From NCBI GenBank assembly GCA_964344215.1, contig CAYFMP010000042.1, forward strand, positions 1 to 32,530: a stretch of 32,530 bases of DNA, given 5' to 3'. Made by a program: the position numbers and the translations under genes. The notes under the pieces were generated by a model. The model had not been told where the DNA came from. It saw only the letters and a list, made by a program, of their open reading frames with translations, and ran no database searches. The stretch is from CAYFMP01 sp964344215. Lineage in GTDB: Bacteria > Pseudomonadota > Alphaproteobacteria > Rhodospirillales > Casp-alpha2. How positions within the stretch are numbered: the stretch's first letter is position 1; each line of letters begins with the position of its first letter. Positions 7,487 through 15,430 of this stretch are shown here, piece by piece.

Positions 7487-8079
7487 TCAAGGCTCGGCCA
7501 GGCCGTCGACCAGCGGCACGAATCGGACAGCGCCCAAATCCTCGGTTTCGGCGCCGTCGGCGCTGCGCACGACCCGGGTCAGGCGCTGGTCCTGTTCGCC
7601 CGAGCCGATCGGGATCACCATGACGCCGCCGATCGCCAACTGCTCCAGCAGCACCGGCGGCACATCCAAGGCCGCCGCCGTCACCANNNNNNNNNNGCCG
7701 TGATATTGGTGAGGCCGAGCGCCGAGAATCGGGCCTCGGCCTCGGTCAGCAGCGCCGGGTGGCGCTCCATGGTGTAGAGCCGCCGGCACAACGGCGCCAG
7801 CACGGCGGACTGGTAGCCCGACCCGGTGCCGACCTCGAGCACCTTCATGCGATCGGTGACGGCGAGCGCTTCGCTCATGCGGGCGACGACCAGCGGCTGC
7901 GAGACGGTCTGGTGGCGGCCGATGGGAAGAGCCACGTTCTCGTAGGCGCGGTCCCGGAACGGCTCGGGCACGAACATCCGGCGCGGTGTGCGCTCGATCG
8001 CCTCCAGCACCCGCTCGTCGGCGATGCCGCCCCGGCGCAGATCGAGGACGAGCCGCGCCATCGCTTCCGCCGAACTCAC
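7487..8079 (-). CDS. pcm: Protein-L-isoaspartate O-methyltransferase, interrupted by an assembly gap
   Basis: SAM-dependent repair enzyme that methylates isoaspartyl residues in damaged proteins. The N-terminal part (8079 to 7697) reads through the family motif VGRHQTVSQP-like segment and the SAM-binding LEVGTGSGYQSAVL to GLTNIT. The C-terminal part (7686 to 7487) starts VTAAALDVPPVLLEQL and ends GLAEP. Between them are 10 Ns, and the two parts are in different frames across the gap. Missing is the conserved stretch around the DG...APFDAI motif, about 20 residues, so the gap must be longer than drawn. The start is probably GTG 8079, which overlaps the surE stop as GTGA; ATG 8061 is the alternative. 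Probably an intact gene in the organism. Confidence 0.85.
7687..7696. other. Scaffold gap (10 Ns) inside pcm
   Basis: Ten undetermined bases. Known coding sequence on both sides totals 583 nt, so the true gap must be 2 modulo 3. Comparison with the usual Pcm motif order suggests about 56-62 missing bases. Confidence 0.9.
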
Positions 8080-8864
8080 TTGAAGACCGCCTTCAGTCTG
8101 GCCAGCGTCGGCCCGTGGGTCAGGTCCATGCTCAACGGCGTAACGGTGATGGCGCCGCGGTTGACCGCTTCCAGGTCGGTACGGGGGCGGAACCTCTCCT
8201 CGTCGCGCTGGGCACCGATCCAAAAGTATTCCTCGCCGCGCGGATCGACGCCTTGCTGGAAATCGCCGCCGATCTTGCGCCGGCCCTGGCGGCACACCTC
8301 GATGCCGGTGACCGACTTGGCGACGACACCGGGGAAGTTGACGTTCATCAGCACACCTTTCGGCCACGGCGATTCGAGCAGCTTCTTGAGCACCGTCTCC
8401 AGCCAATGCTCGGCCGTTCCCCAGTGCACGTTGCGGCCGTCCGAGTAGACTTGGCTGAGCGCCACCGACGGCACGCCCAACAGCGTTCCCTCCATGGCGG
8501 CGGCGACAGTGCCGGAATAGGTGACGTCCTCGCCAATGTTGCCGCCGCGGTTGATGCCGGACAGCACCAGATCGGGCGGCGCTTCCGCCATCACCTGGTT
8601 GATGCCCAACAGCACGCTGTCGGTCGGCGTCCCGTTGACGGCGTAGCGCTGTTTGGAGACGCGGCGGATGCGCAGCGGCCGGCGCAAGGTCAGCGAGTGG
8701 CTGGTGGCGCTCTGTTCGGTCTCGGGGGCCACCACCCAGACGTCGCCGGCCATTCGCCGCATGGCCTTTTCGAGGAGCTTGAGGCCTGGCGCGTCGATGC
8801 CGTCGTCGTTGGAGATCAGCACCCGGGCGCGGCCGAGCGCCAGTGTTTTAGCCTTAACCGCCAT
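8076..8864 (-). CDS. surE: 5'/3'-nucleotidase SurE
   Basis: Metal-dependent nucleoside monophosphate phosphatase, 262 aa, normal length. The metal-binding ISNDDG motif (residues 17-22) is near the N-terminus. SATSHSLTL and DLVLSGINRGGNIG...YSGTVAAAMEG, hallmarks of SurE, follow. The start ATG 8864 overlaps the end of serS by 11 bases, and the stop overlaps the presumed pcm GTG, so serS-surE-pcm appear translationally coupled. Acts in the cytoplasm in stress and stationary-phase nucleotide metabolism in characterised bacteria. All key residues seem present. Confidence 0.95.
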   Translation of the reverse strand: MAVKAKTLALGRARVLISNDDGIDAPGLKLLEKAMRRMAGDVWVVAPETEQSATSHSLTLRRPLRIRRVSKQRYAVNGTPTDSVLLGINQVMAEAPPDLVLSGINRGGNIGEDVTYSGTVAAAMEGTLLGVPSVALSQVYSDGRNVHWGTAEHWLETVLKKLLESPWPKGVLMNVNFPGVVAKSVTGIEVCRQGRRKIGGDFQQGVDPRGEEYFWIGAQRDEERFRPRTDLEAVNRGAITVTPLSMDLTHGPTLARLKAVFK

Positions 8865-10134
8865 CGGCCGCGATGACCTCGAGCCCGCCCATGGTGTGGC
8901 GCAGCGCCTCGGGGACGACGATGGAGCCGTCGGCCTGCTGGTAGTTCTCGAGGATGGCGATCAGGGTGCGGCCGACCGCCAGTCCGGAACCGTTCAGGGT
9001 GTGGACGAAGCGGTTGTCGCCGCTTTCCTTGTCCTTGAAGCGCGCCTTCATGCGCCGCGCCTGGAAGTCGCCGCAGTTGGAGCAGCTCGAGATCTCCCGA
9101 TAGCGGCCCTGGCCCGGCAGCCAGACCTCGATGTCGTAGGTCTTGCGAGCCCCGAAGCCCATGTCGCCGGTGCACAGGACGACGGTGCGGAACGGCAGGC
9201 CCAAGTTCGTCAGGATGTCCTCGGCGCACGACGTCATCCGCTCCAGTTCCTCGGACGAGCGCTCGGGGTGGGCGACCGACACCATCTCGACCTTGGTGAA
9301 CTGGTGCTGGCGGATCATGCCGCGGGTGTCCTTGCCGGCCGAACCGGCTTCGGAACGAAAGCACCAGGTCATCGCCGTGTAGCGGCGCGGCAGCGACGTC
9401 TCCTCGACGATGTCGCCGGCCACCAGGTTGGTCAGCGGCACTTCCGCCGTCGGGATCAGCCACAGGCCGTCCTCGGTCCTGAACAGATCCTCACCGAACT
9501 TCGGCAGATTACCGGTGCCGTACATGGTGGCGTCGTTGACCAGCGCCGGCGGGTTGACCTCGGTGTAACCGTACTCTTTGATGTTGTGGTCGAGCATGAA
9601 GTTGGCCAAGGCCCGCTCCATGTTGGCGAGCGCGCCGGTCAGCACCACGAAGCGGGCGCCCGAGAGCTTGGCGGCGCGTTCGAAATCCATCAGCCCCAGC
9701 CCTTCGCCGATATCGAAGTGCTCGCGCGCCTCGAAATCGAACTCGGGCGGTTCGCCGATCCGGCGGACCTCCTTGTTGTCGTCCTCGGTGTCGCCGTCGG
9801 GAACATCGTCCAAGGGCAAGTTGGGCAGGCCGGCCAGCACCTCGTCGAGTTCGTCGGCGGCGGCCTGCGCGGCGGCTTCCGCCTCGGCCTCGGCCGCCTT
9901 GGTCTTCGAGACCTCGTCGATGATCGCCTGCGCGTCCTCGCCACGGGCCTTGGCTTCGCCGATCCGTTTGGAGAGGCGGTTGCGTTCGGCCTGGATGTCC
10001 TGGGCCTTGGTTAAAAGATCGCGGCGGATGGCGTCGAGCTCGATCAGGCCCGGCGACTGCGGTTGCAGGCCGCGTCGTTTCATGGCGGCGTCGAAGGCGT
10101 CCGGGTTGTCGCGGATCCACTTGATGTCGAACAT
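8854..10134 (-). CDS. serS: Seryl-tRNA synthetase
   Basis: Class II aminoacyl-tRNA synthetase charging tRNA-Ser (and tRNA-Sec), 426 aa, normal length. The N-terminal tRNA-binding coiled coil covers about residues 27-110 (MFDIKWIRDNPDAFDAAMKRRG at the start is typical). Motif 2 is in the TAMTWCFRSEAGSAGKDTRG region and motif 3 is GSGLAVGRTLIAILENYQ. The start is ATG 10134; a TATAAG at 10180-10175 on the minus strand could be its -10 box. It heads the serS-surE-pcm-nlpD run and is separated from tatC by 80 bases. Confidence 0.97.
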   Translation of the reverse strand: MFDIKWIRDNPDAFDAAMKRRGLQPQSPGLIELDAIRRDLLTKAQDIQAERNRLSKRIGEAKARGEDAQAIIDEVSKTKAAEAEAEAAAQAAADELDEVLAGLPNLPLDDVPDGDTEDDNKEVRRIGEPPEFDFEAREHFDIGEGLGLMDFERAAKLSGARFVVLTGALANMERALANFMLDHNIKEYGYTEVNPPALVNDATMYGTGNLPKFGEDLFRTEDGLWLIPTAEVPLTNLVAGDIVEETSLPRRYTAMTWCFRSEAGSAGKDTRGMIRQHQFTKVEMVSVAHPERSSEELERMTSCAEDILTNLGLPFRTVVLCTGDMGFGARKTYDIEVWLPGQGRYREISSCSNCGDFQARRMKARFKDKESGDNRFVHTLNGSGLAVGRTLIAILENYQQADGSIVVPEALRHTMGGLEVIAADGG

Positions 10135-10174
10135 GGGCTCGGGCGTTCCTGTCGGATGTGGCGTCTTGCTGGGA

Positions 10175-10180
10175 CTTATA
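10175..10180 (-). promoter_or_regulatory. Possible -10 element for serS
   Basis: TATAAG on the minus strand, 41 bases before the serS ATG. No good -35 hexamer is seen at 16-18 bases. The intervening region also holds a short GCGGG...CCCGC dyad (10191-10209) next to the tatC stop that could act as a weak terminator. Confidence 0.3.
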
Positions 10181-10214
10181 GGGCGAATGAGCGGGTTTGA
10201 GAAGCCCGCCGACT

Positions 10215-11077
10215 CTAGGTCGTCGCCGTCTCCTCGGCCGTCTCGCCGGCCTCGCCTTCCTGCTCCTCGCCGTCGTCCTCGTCTTCGTCCTCGGCTTCGT
10301 CCTCGGCCTCCGTATCGCCACGTTTGCGCTCCACCATCTTGACGCTGAGGATGGAGATTTCATAGAGCGCGATGGTCGGCAAGGCGAGGCCGATCTGGCT
10401 GATGACGTCGGGTGGGGTGAGGATGGCGGCGGCGACGAAGGCGAGCACGATGGCGTAACGGCGTTTCTCGGCCAGCCCCTTCGAGGTGACCATGCCGACC
10501 CGGGCCAGCAGGGTTAGCACCACCGGCAACTCGAAGCATATGCCGAAGGCGAAGATCAGCCGCATGACCAGCGACAGGTACTGGTCGACCTTGGCTTCGA
10601 GCTGGATCGGCAGGGCGCCGGCGCCGCCGACCGATTCGAAGCTGAGGAAGAACTTCCAGGCCAGCGGGAAGATGAAGTAGTAGACCAGGGCGCCGCCCAT
10701 GAAGAACAGGATCGGCGTCGCGACCAGGAACGGCGCCAGCGCCTTCTTCTCGTGCTTGTAGAGGGCGCGATAAACAGCCAGAACTGCATGGCGACGAACG
10801 GGAACGACACGAACAGCGCCGTGAAGAAGGCGACCTTGATGTAGGTGAAGAAGGCCTCGTGCAGGGCCGTGAAGATCAGGCGCCTTTGCCCGCCCATATC
10901 CTCGAGGATGTCGGCCAGCGGCTGCACCAGGAAGGTGTAGATCTCGGGCGCGAAGTAATAGCTGACGAAGAACAGCACCAGGATGGCGATGACCGAGCGC
11001 ATCAGCCGCTGGCGCAACTCGACCAGATGCTCCAGGAGCGGCATCTTGGCGTCGTCGAGTGCCTGTTCCTCGGCCAT
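10215..11077 (-). pseudogene. tatC: Sec-independent translocase subunit TatC, frameshifted
   Basis: Multi-spanning inner-membrane receptor of the twin-arginine export system. The N-terminal part from ATG 11077 reads MPLLEHLVELRQR, then TM segments to MQFWLFIAP. The normal sequence (LYKHEKKA-like, then MGGALVYYFIFPLAWKFF) continues in another frame to 10217. The break lies at about 10763-10768, where GCG-CC-CTCTACAAGCAC should encode A-P-G-L-Y-K-H; four bases seem to be missing. The total of 863 nt is one base short of a multiple of three, consistent with loss of 1 or 4. Both halves are well conserved, so a sequencing or assembly error is more likely than real decay. The C-terminus has an unusual tail of about 33 mostly acidic residues. 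It lies six bases after tatB. Confidence 0.85.
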
Positions 11078-11083
11078 CTTCGG

Positions 11084-11632
11084 TTACCCGCTGGCCTTTT
11101 CGGTTTCGCTGGGCTCGGCCGCCGTATCCCCGGCCGCGTCGGGAACATCGTCGACGACGGGTTTGTCGGGAACGTCGTCAACAATGGGTTTGGGTTCGTC
11201 GGATATGTCGTCGACGACGTCTTGTCCCACGTCGTCAACGACCGGTTCGTCGGCGGCAGGCTCGTCGCTGGAAGTGTCGACCGAGGGCTCGGGCTCGGTC
11301 GTGTCCTTGAAGTCGCGGGCGGCGTCGTTCATCTGACGCTCGACCTCGCCCATGTCCATGTCGTCCTCGAGCTCGCCGCTGGGGTCGAGGGCGCCCTTGA
11401 TCTCGTCCTCGATGTCGTAGTTGGCGATCTTGTTGGCCTCGGCCTTGATCTCTTCCAACTCGGCCTCGCGGACGACGTCGTCGAAGCCGCTCTGCAGTTC
11501 GCGGGCCATCGATTTGGCCTTGCGCAGACCCCGGGTGACGGTGCGGATGGCGCGCGGCAGGTCCTTCGGGCCGACCACGATGATCGCCAACACCGCAAGG
11601 ACGAACAGTTCCTGCCAGCCAATGTCGAACAT
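11084..11632 (-). CDS. tatB: Sec-independent translocase subunit TatB
   Basis: Membrane-anchored Tat component that forms the substrate receptor with TatC. 182 aa. It starts MFDIGWQELFVLAVLAIIVVGPKDLP, the diagnostic TatB N-terminus with Glu8 and the GP hinge, then an amphipathic helix (about 25-60). The C-terminal 90 residues are acidic, with repeated (D/E)(E/K)P(I/V)VDDV units at about 128-165 (DNA 11148-11255). Such tails are variable in the family and tolerate truncation. AGGAG lies 17 bases before the ATG. Genes tatA, tatB and tatC are consecutive in the same direction. Confidence 0.93.
   Translation of the reverse strand: MFDIGWQELFVLAVLAIIVVGPKDLPRAIRTVTRGLRKAKSMARELQSGFDDVVREAELEEIKAEANKIANYDIEDEIKGALDPSGELEDDMDMGEVERQMNDAARDFKDTTEPEPSVDTSSDEPAADEPVVDDVGQDVVDDISDEPKPIVDDVPDKPVVDDVPDAAGDTAAEPSETEKASG
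11145..11260 (-). repeat. Degenerate in-gene repeats in the tatB tail
   Basis: Imperfect short tandem units, each coding for variants of D(E/K)P(V/I)VDDV(P/G), are seen about four times within tatB. At DNA level the shared core is a GTCGTC(G/A)ACGA(C/A)-like string on the plus strand. Slippage-prone sequence of this type can change copy number between strains. Confidence 0.6.
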
Positions 11633-11727
11633 GGCGGACTAATGCTCCTGGGTCATGGCGCCGATGAAAAGGTGCGGGTCGATCAAATGGGGCGCGCGGG
11701 AGATTCCAGACCCGACAGGTGCCCGCT

Positions 11728-11964
11728 TTAACCGTTCGCCGCGGTATCCTTCTCCGGCGCCGGTTCGGCGGCTTCCGCCGCCTCTGACTTCAAGGCCTTG
11801 GTGTCGTCGCTGGCCTCGACTTCGTCTTCCTTCATGCCTTTCTTGAAGGATTTCAAGCCTTTGCCGAAATCCCCCATGAGCGACGAGATTTTTCCTTTCC
11901 CGCCGAACAGCACGAGCACGACGACCAGTACGATCAGCCAATGCCATATACTGAATGCACCCAT
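11728..11964 (-). CDS. tatA: Sec-independent translocase subunit TatA
   Basis: 78-aa pore-forming Tat subunit: one N-terminal TM helix (WHWLIVLVVVLVLF), the FGGKGK hinge, an amphipathic helix (ISSLMGDFGKGLKSFKKGM) and a short acidic tail. Length is normal for TatA. ATG 11964 is preceded by GAAGGTGAG. It is the first gene of tatABC; 124 bases separate it from scpB, and a terminator-like hairpin lies in that gap. Confidence 0.95.
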   Translation of the reverse strand: MGAFSIWHWLIVLVVVLVLFGGKGKISSLMGDFGKGLKSFKKGMKEDEVEASDDTKALKSEAAEAAEPAPEKDTAANG

Positions 11965-12006
11965 TATTGCTTTCTCACCTTCTTATTGCCAGATGGGAGG
12001 GCGGAT

Positions 12007-12034
12007 ATTGCCAGAAAGCCCCGGACGGGGCAAT
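12007..12034 (-). terminator. Terminator-like hairpin after scpB with competing stem
   Basis: On the minus strand GCCCC-GTCC-GGGGC (12031-12018) is followed by TTTCT, resembling an intrinsic terminator 58 bases past the scpB stop. An overlapping 6-bp inverted repeat, ATTGCC / GGCAAT (12034-12029 and 12012-12007), would compete with it. The U-run is short, so termination may be partial. Confidence 0.4.
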
Positions 12035-12088
12035 GCACAGCGTATTTCGGGGCGATCGCCGCCTCGGCGGCGGCCGGCGGCGGCTAAT

Positions 12089-12826
12089 TCAAGGCGACGG
12101 CTCGCCGGCTTCCTCGGCGTCGAGAGGATCGAGCGGCTCCGGCGGCTCGGTGCCGTTGTCGACCCCGCCCTCGGTCTCGTCGTCGGCCAGGCCCAGTGGC
12201 AGCTCGGCCTCGTCGCCTTCTCCGTTGGCATCGGCGCCGTTGCCTTCGGATCCCTCGGCGTGCTCGCCGCTGACCCGATAGGCGCTGATGGCCGGTCCCG
12301 AATCGAGCAGGCCGGCTGCCTTCAACTCGTCCATGCCCGGCAGGTCGCGGATATCGTTCAAGCCGAAGTGATCGAGGAAGCCGTCGGTGGTGCCCCAGGT
12401 CATCGGCCGGCCCGGTACCTGACGCCGCCCGCGCGGCTTGATCCAGCCCGCCTCGAGCAACACGTCGAGTGTCCCTCGGCTCAAGCTGACGCCCCTGATC
12501 TCCTCGATCTCGGCCCGCGTCACCGGTTGGTGGTAGGCGACGATGGCCATGGTTTCGACTGCTGCCCGGCTCAGCTTGCGCGGCACCTCGCGGGCCATAT
12601 TCAGTTGCTGCGAGAGGTCGGGCGCGGTGCGGAACGCCCACGACCTGCCGACCCGGATCAGGTTGACGCCGCGCTCGGCGTAGTCGCCCTGCAGGGTCTC
12701 GAGCAGCGCCCCGACTTCGGCCTCTTCCGGCAGCCGGCCGGCCAGCGCCCGTTCGCTCAACGGTTCGGCCGAGGCGAACAGGAGCGCTTCGAGCAATCTC
12801 AGGTGACGGTTTTCGGTGTCGGTCAT
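12089..12826 (-). CDS. scpB: Segregation and condensation protein B
   Basis: 245-aa kleisin-partner protein of the SMC-ScpAB condensin that organises and segregates the chromosome. The N-terminal winged-helix domains are visible: LRLLEALLFASAEPLSE and VETMAIVAYHQPVTRAEIEEIRGV, followed by the conserved TTDGFLDHFGL-type segment. The last 50-60 residues are an acidic, Glu/Gly-rich low-complexity tail. It overlaps scpA by four bases (ATGA), so it is translationally coupled. Length is at the long end because of the tail. Confidence 0.95.
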   Translation of the reverse strand: MTDTENRHLRLLEALLFASAEPLSERALAGRLPEEAEVGALLETLQGDYAERGVNLIRVGRSWAFRTAPDLSQQLNMAREVPRKLSRAAVETMAIVAYHQPVTRAEIEEIRGVSLSRGTLDVLLEAGWIKPRGRRQVPGRPMTWGTTDGFLDHFGLNDIRDLPGMDELKAAGLLDSGPAISAYRVSGEHAEGSEGNGADANGEGDEAELPLGLADDETEGGVDNGTEPPEPLDPLDAEEAGEPSP

Positions 12827-13668
12827 GGGCTTTCGTTTCCAGCGTCGGGCGCGGTCTCCGCCGTCGTCTCTTCGAGGCGCGGTCCGCCGTCGCCGGCTCG
12901 CAAGTGGATCGGGCCGAACAGGCGGTCTTGCCTGATGCGCAGTTTACCCTCGCGGGCCAGCTCGAGGCTGGCGGCGAAGGTCGAAGCGATGGCCGAACGC
13001 GCGATCAGGCCGTCGTCGAGGTTTTCGGGCAGGAAGCGCCACAGGTCCTGCCAGTCCTTGCTCGAGCCCAGCAGCCCACGCAGCCGATGCAAGGCGTCGT
13101 CGACGGTATAGATCTCGAACGGCTCGATATGCAGGATGCCGTCGCCCTCGACTCGGCCGCGTTGGCGGCCATAGGCCCTCAGCAGTTCGTAGAGCGAAAC
13201 CTCCCAGACCGGGTTGGCGGTCGGTCGGAACACTTCCGGCGCGCCGCGCCCGAAGAAGTCGCGGTTCAGTTGGTGGCGGGACATCAACTGCTGGCCCGAG
13301 TTCTGCATGGCTTCCAGGCGCTGCAACTGATAGGCCAGGGCGGCCGCCATCTCGGCGCCGCTCGGCTCCTCCTCGCCGTCCAAGTCGGGCAGCAGCAGGC
13401 GCGACTTCAAATAGGCCAGCCACGCCGCCATCACCAGATAGTCGGCGGCCAGTTCCAGATTGCGCCGCCTGGCCTCGGCGACGAAAGCCAGGTACTGCTC
13501 GGCCAGGGTGAGGATCGAGATCTGGGTGAGGTCGAGCTTCTGTTCGCGGGCCAGCGTCAAGAGGACGTCGATGGGGCCTTCGTAGCCTTCGAGGTCGACG
13601 ACGAAAGCGTCGATCACAGCGGGCGCCTCGAAATCGTCTGCTTCCTCGAAATCGTCGGTTTCGGCCAT
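12823..13668 (-). CDS. scpA: Segregation and condensation protein A
   Basis: Kleisin subunit of SMC-ScpAB, 281 aa. Diagnostic N-terminal segment FVVDLEGYEGPIDVLLTL and LDLTQISILTLAEQYLAFV, then YLVMAAWLAYLKSRLLLPD, and a C-terminal winged-helix region. I chose ATG 13668 (MAETDD...), preceded by GGGA. The frame is open much further upstream, but that part overlaps the site-2 protease gene and is a shadow. It lies 11 bases after that gene. The N-terminal 15 residues are acidic. Confidence 0.95.
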   Translation of the reverse strand: MAETDDFEEADDFEAPAVIDAFVVDLEGYEGPIDVLLTLAREQKLDLTQISILTLAEQYLAFVAEARRRNLELAADYLVMAAWLAYLKSRLLLPDLDGEEEPSGAEMAAALAYQLQRLEAMQNSGQQLMSRHQLNRDFFGRGAPEVFRPTANPVWEVSLYELLRAYGRQRGRVEGDGILHIEPFEIYTVDDALHRLRGLLGSSKDWQDLWRFLPENLDDGLIARSAIASTFAASLELAREGKLRIRQDRLFGPIHLRAGDGGPRLEETTAETAPDAGNESP

Positions 13669-13679
13669 GTCCCGTTTCC

Positions 13680-14387
13680 CTACTGGATCCCGACCGCGTG
13701 CAGGACCGTCTTCATAAGATACTCCGCCGGCCCGCCGATGAGCCACCCAAAGATATTCAGATTCATACCGAGTTTTCCACCGATCCACGGCAGCACGAAG
13801 ATGGCGCCGAGGATAATCAGGAAGCCGTACCTCTCGATCCGCGCCAGCGGTCGCGCCAGTGGCAGCGGCAGCAGGCCGACCGCGACCCGGCCGCCGTCCA
13901 GGGGCGGCAACGGCAGCATATTGAAGACGAACAGCAGCATGTTGATCCACACCGAGTTGACCATGTTGAAGATCAGCCAGTTGCGGACGTCGCCTTCGAA
14001 CAGGAAGGCGGCGTGGATCAGGGCGCCGGAGACGAAGGCCAGAAACACGTTGCTGACCGGGCCGGCGGCGGCGACCAGCACCATGTCGCGGCGCGGGTTT
14101 CGCAAGCGCGCGAAATCGACCGGCACCGGTTTGGCGAATCCGAACATCATGCGGCCGCCCGAGACGAACAACAGAAAGGCCGGCAGCAGCACGGTGCCGA
14201 CCGGATCGATATGACGAAGCGGATTGAACGACACCCGGCCCTGCCGGCGCGCCGTGTCGTCGCCCAAGCGCCAGGCGACCCAGCCGTGCGCCGCCTCGTG
14301 CAGGGTGACGGCCAACAGCACCGGCAGCACCCAGACGGAAGCGGTGAACAGCATGGTGCTGACATGCATCGTGCCCATGCCGTTCAC
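13680..14387 (-). CDS. Site-2 protease family (M50) membrane metalloprotease
   Basis: 235-aa polytopic membrane protein of the M50 family, the small bacterial type without PDZ domains. The zinc motif HEAAH is at residues 30-34 in the first TM helix, and the third ligand Asp164 lies in NMLPLPPLDGGRV. All catalytic residues are present. The start is GTG 14387, overlapping the nagZ stop as GTGA; ATG 14378 or 14369 are alternatives. It lies between nagZ and scpA in a coupled operon. The function of this M50 subgroup is mostly unknown; by analogy it would cut within the membrane, and no anti-sigma factor is encoded here to suggest a substrate. Confidence 0.88.
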   Translation of the reverse strand: MNGMGTMHVSTMLFTASVWVLPVLLAVTLHEAAHGWVAWRLGDDTARRQGRVSFNPLRHIDPVGTVLLPAFLLFVSGGRMMFGFAKPVPVDFARLRNPRRDMVLVAAAGPVSNVFLAFVSGALIHAAFLFEGDVRNWLIFNMVNSVWINMLLFVFNMLPLPPLDGGRVAVGLLPLPLARPLARIERYGFLIILGAIFVLPWIGGKLGMNLNIFGWLIGGPAEYLMKTVLHAVGIQ

Positions 14388-15427
14388 GCCGCCGCTTCCA
14401 GCAGTTCGGACAAGCGCGCCCGCGCCGCCTCCGGGTTCCAGGTGTCATCGTCGCCGGCGGCCCGTCGCATCGCCTCGACCCGCTCCAAGCGGTCTTCGGC
14501 GGCGTTGGTCAGCGGCCCGACGTTGGAGGCGACGTCCTTCATTTCGGCCAGCACGCCGGAACAGTGCAGGGCCACGTCGCACCCCGCAGCCCGTGCCATC
14601 GCGGCGCGCTCGCCGATACCGCCGGAAAGCGCCCGCATGCCGATGTCGTCGCTGATCAAAACGCCGTCGAAGCCGATCAGGCTGCGGATGACCTCGGTGA
14701 TCACCTTCGGCGAGGTAGTGGCCGGCCGCTCCGCATCCAGCGCCTCGTAGACGACGTGCGCGGTCATCGCCCACGGCACCCCGCTCAACTCGCGGAACGG
14801 CGCGAAATCGACCACCTCGAGGTCTTCCAGCGGGGCGCTGACGATCGGTAGGTCGGCATGCGAATCGACCGCGGCCCGACCGTGTCCGGGGATGTGCTTG
14901 ACGATCGGCAGAACCCCGCCTTCCGCGAAACCGGCGCACGCCTCGCGGCCGAGCGCCGCCACCAGGTCGCGCCGTTCGGCGAAGGCGCGGTCGCCGATGA
15001 TGTCATGGGCGCCCGGCGCCGGGACGTCGAGCACCGGCGCGCAATCGTGGGTGATGCCGAGCGTTCGCAGTTCGTCGGCGATCAATCGCGCGTTCAAGCG
15101 GACCGCCTCGGCGGCCCCGGCCAGGTCGGTTTCGGCCAGACGGCCGAAAACACCCGCCGCCGGCGCCGCCCGCCAATGCGGCGGCTTCAGGCGCTGGACG
15201 CGGCCACCTTCCTGGTCGATCAGCACCGGCGCGTCGGCCCGGCCGACGGCGGCGCGCAAGTCTCCGATAAGGGCGCGGACCTGATCGGGGGTTTGGCAAT
15301 TGCGCTCGAACAGGATGAAGCCCAAGGGGTCGACCTCGCCGAAGAACGCCCTCTCGGAATCGTCCAACAGCGGTCCGGCACACCCGAAGACGACGGCCCT
15401 GGGACGGATCGTTGCGGGTTCCGCCAT
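14384..15427 (-). CDS. nagZ: Beta-N-acetylhexosaminidase NagZ (GH3)
   Basis: Cytoplasmic glycosidase that removes N-acetylglucosamine from anhydro-muropeptides in murein recycling; 347 aa, normal for NagZ. Hallmarks: LIDQEGGRVQRL (about 69-80), the KHIPGHG motif at 177-183 followed by the catalytic dyad loop DSHADLP (His190), and the nucleophile region ISDDIGM (Asp260/Asp261). ATG 15427 lies three bases after the SPOR gene stop. Its pairing with a SPOR protein and NlpD places it in cell-wall turnover; in bacteria with AmpR systems NagZ products also induce beta-lactamase, but no ampR is seen here. Confidence 0.95.
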   Translation of the reverse strand: MAEPATIRPRAVVFGCAGPLLDDSERAFFGEVDPLGFILFERNCQTPDQVRALIGDLRAAVGRADAPVLIDQEGGRVQRLKPPHWRAAPAAGVFGRLAETDLAGAAEAVRLNARLIADELRTLGITHDCAPVLDVPAPGAHDIIGDRAFAERRDLVAALGREACAGFAEGGVLPIVKHIPGHGRAAVDSHADLPIVSAPLEDLEVVDFAPFRELSGVPWAMTAHVVYEALDAERPATTSPKVITEVIRSLIGFDGVLISDDIGMRALSGGIGERAAMARAAGCDVALHCSGVLAEMKDVASNVGPLTNAAEDRLERVEAMRRAAGDDDTWNPEAARARLSELLEAAA

Positions 15428-15430
15428 GCC

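Noticed and set aside
8653..10014. 453-codon plus-strand open frame opposite serS/surE
   Set aside because: Antisense shadow of serS and surE with low-complexity, repeat-like composition (many G, D, V, R).
13669..14448. Upstream extension of scpA to about 541 aa
   Set aside because: The extension lies in the coding sequence of the site-2 protease in another frame; the real start is ATG 13668 with a ribosome binding site.
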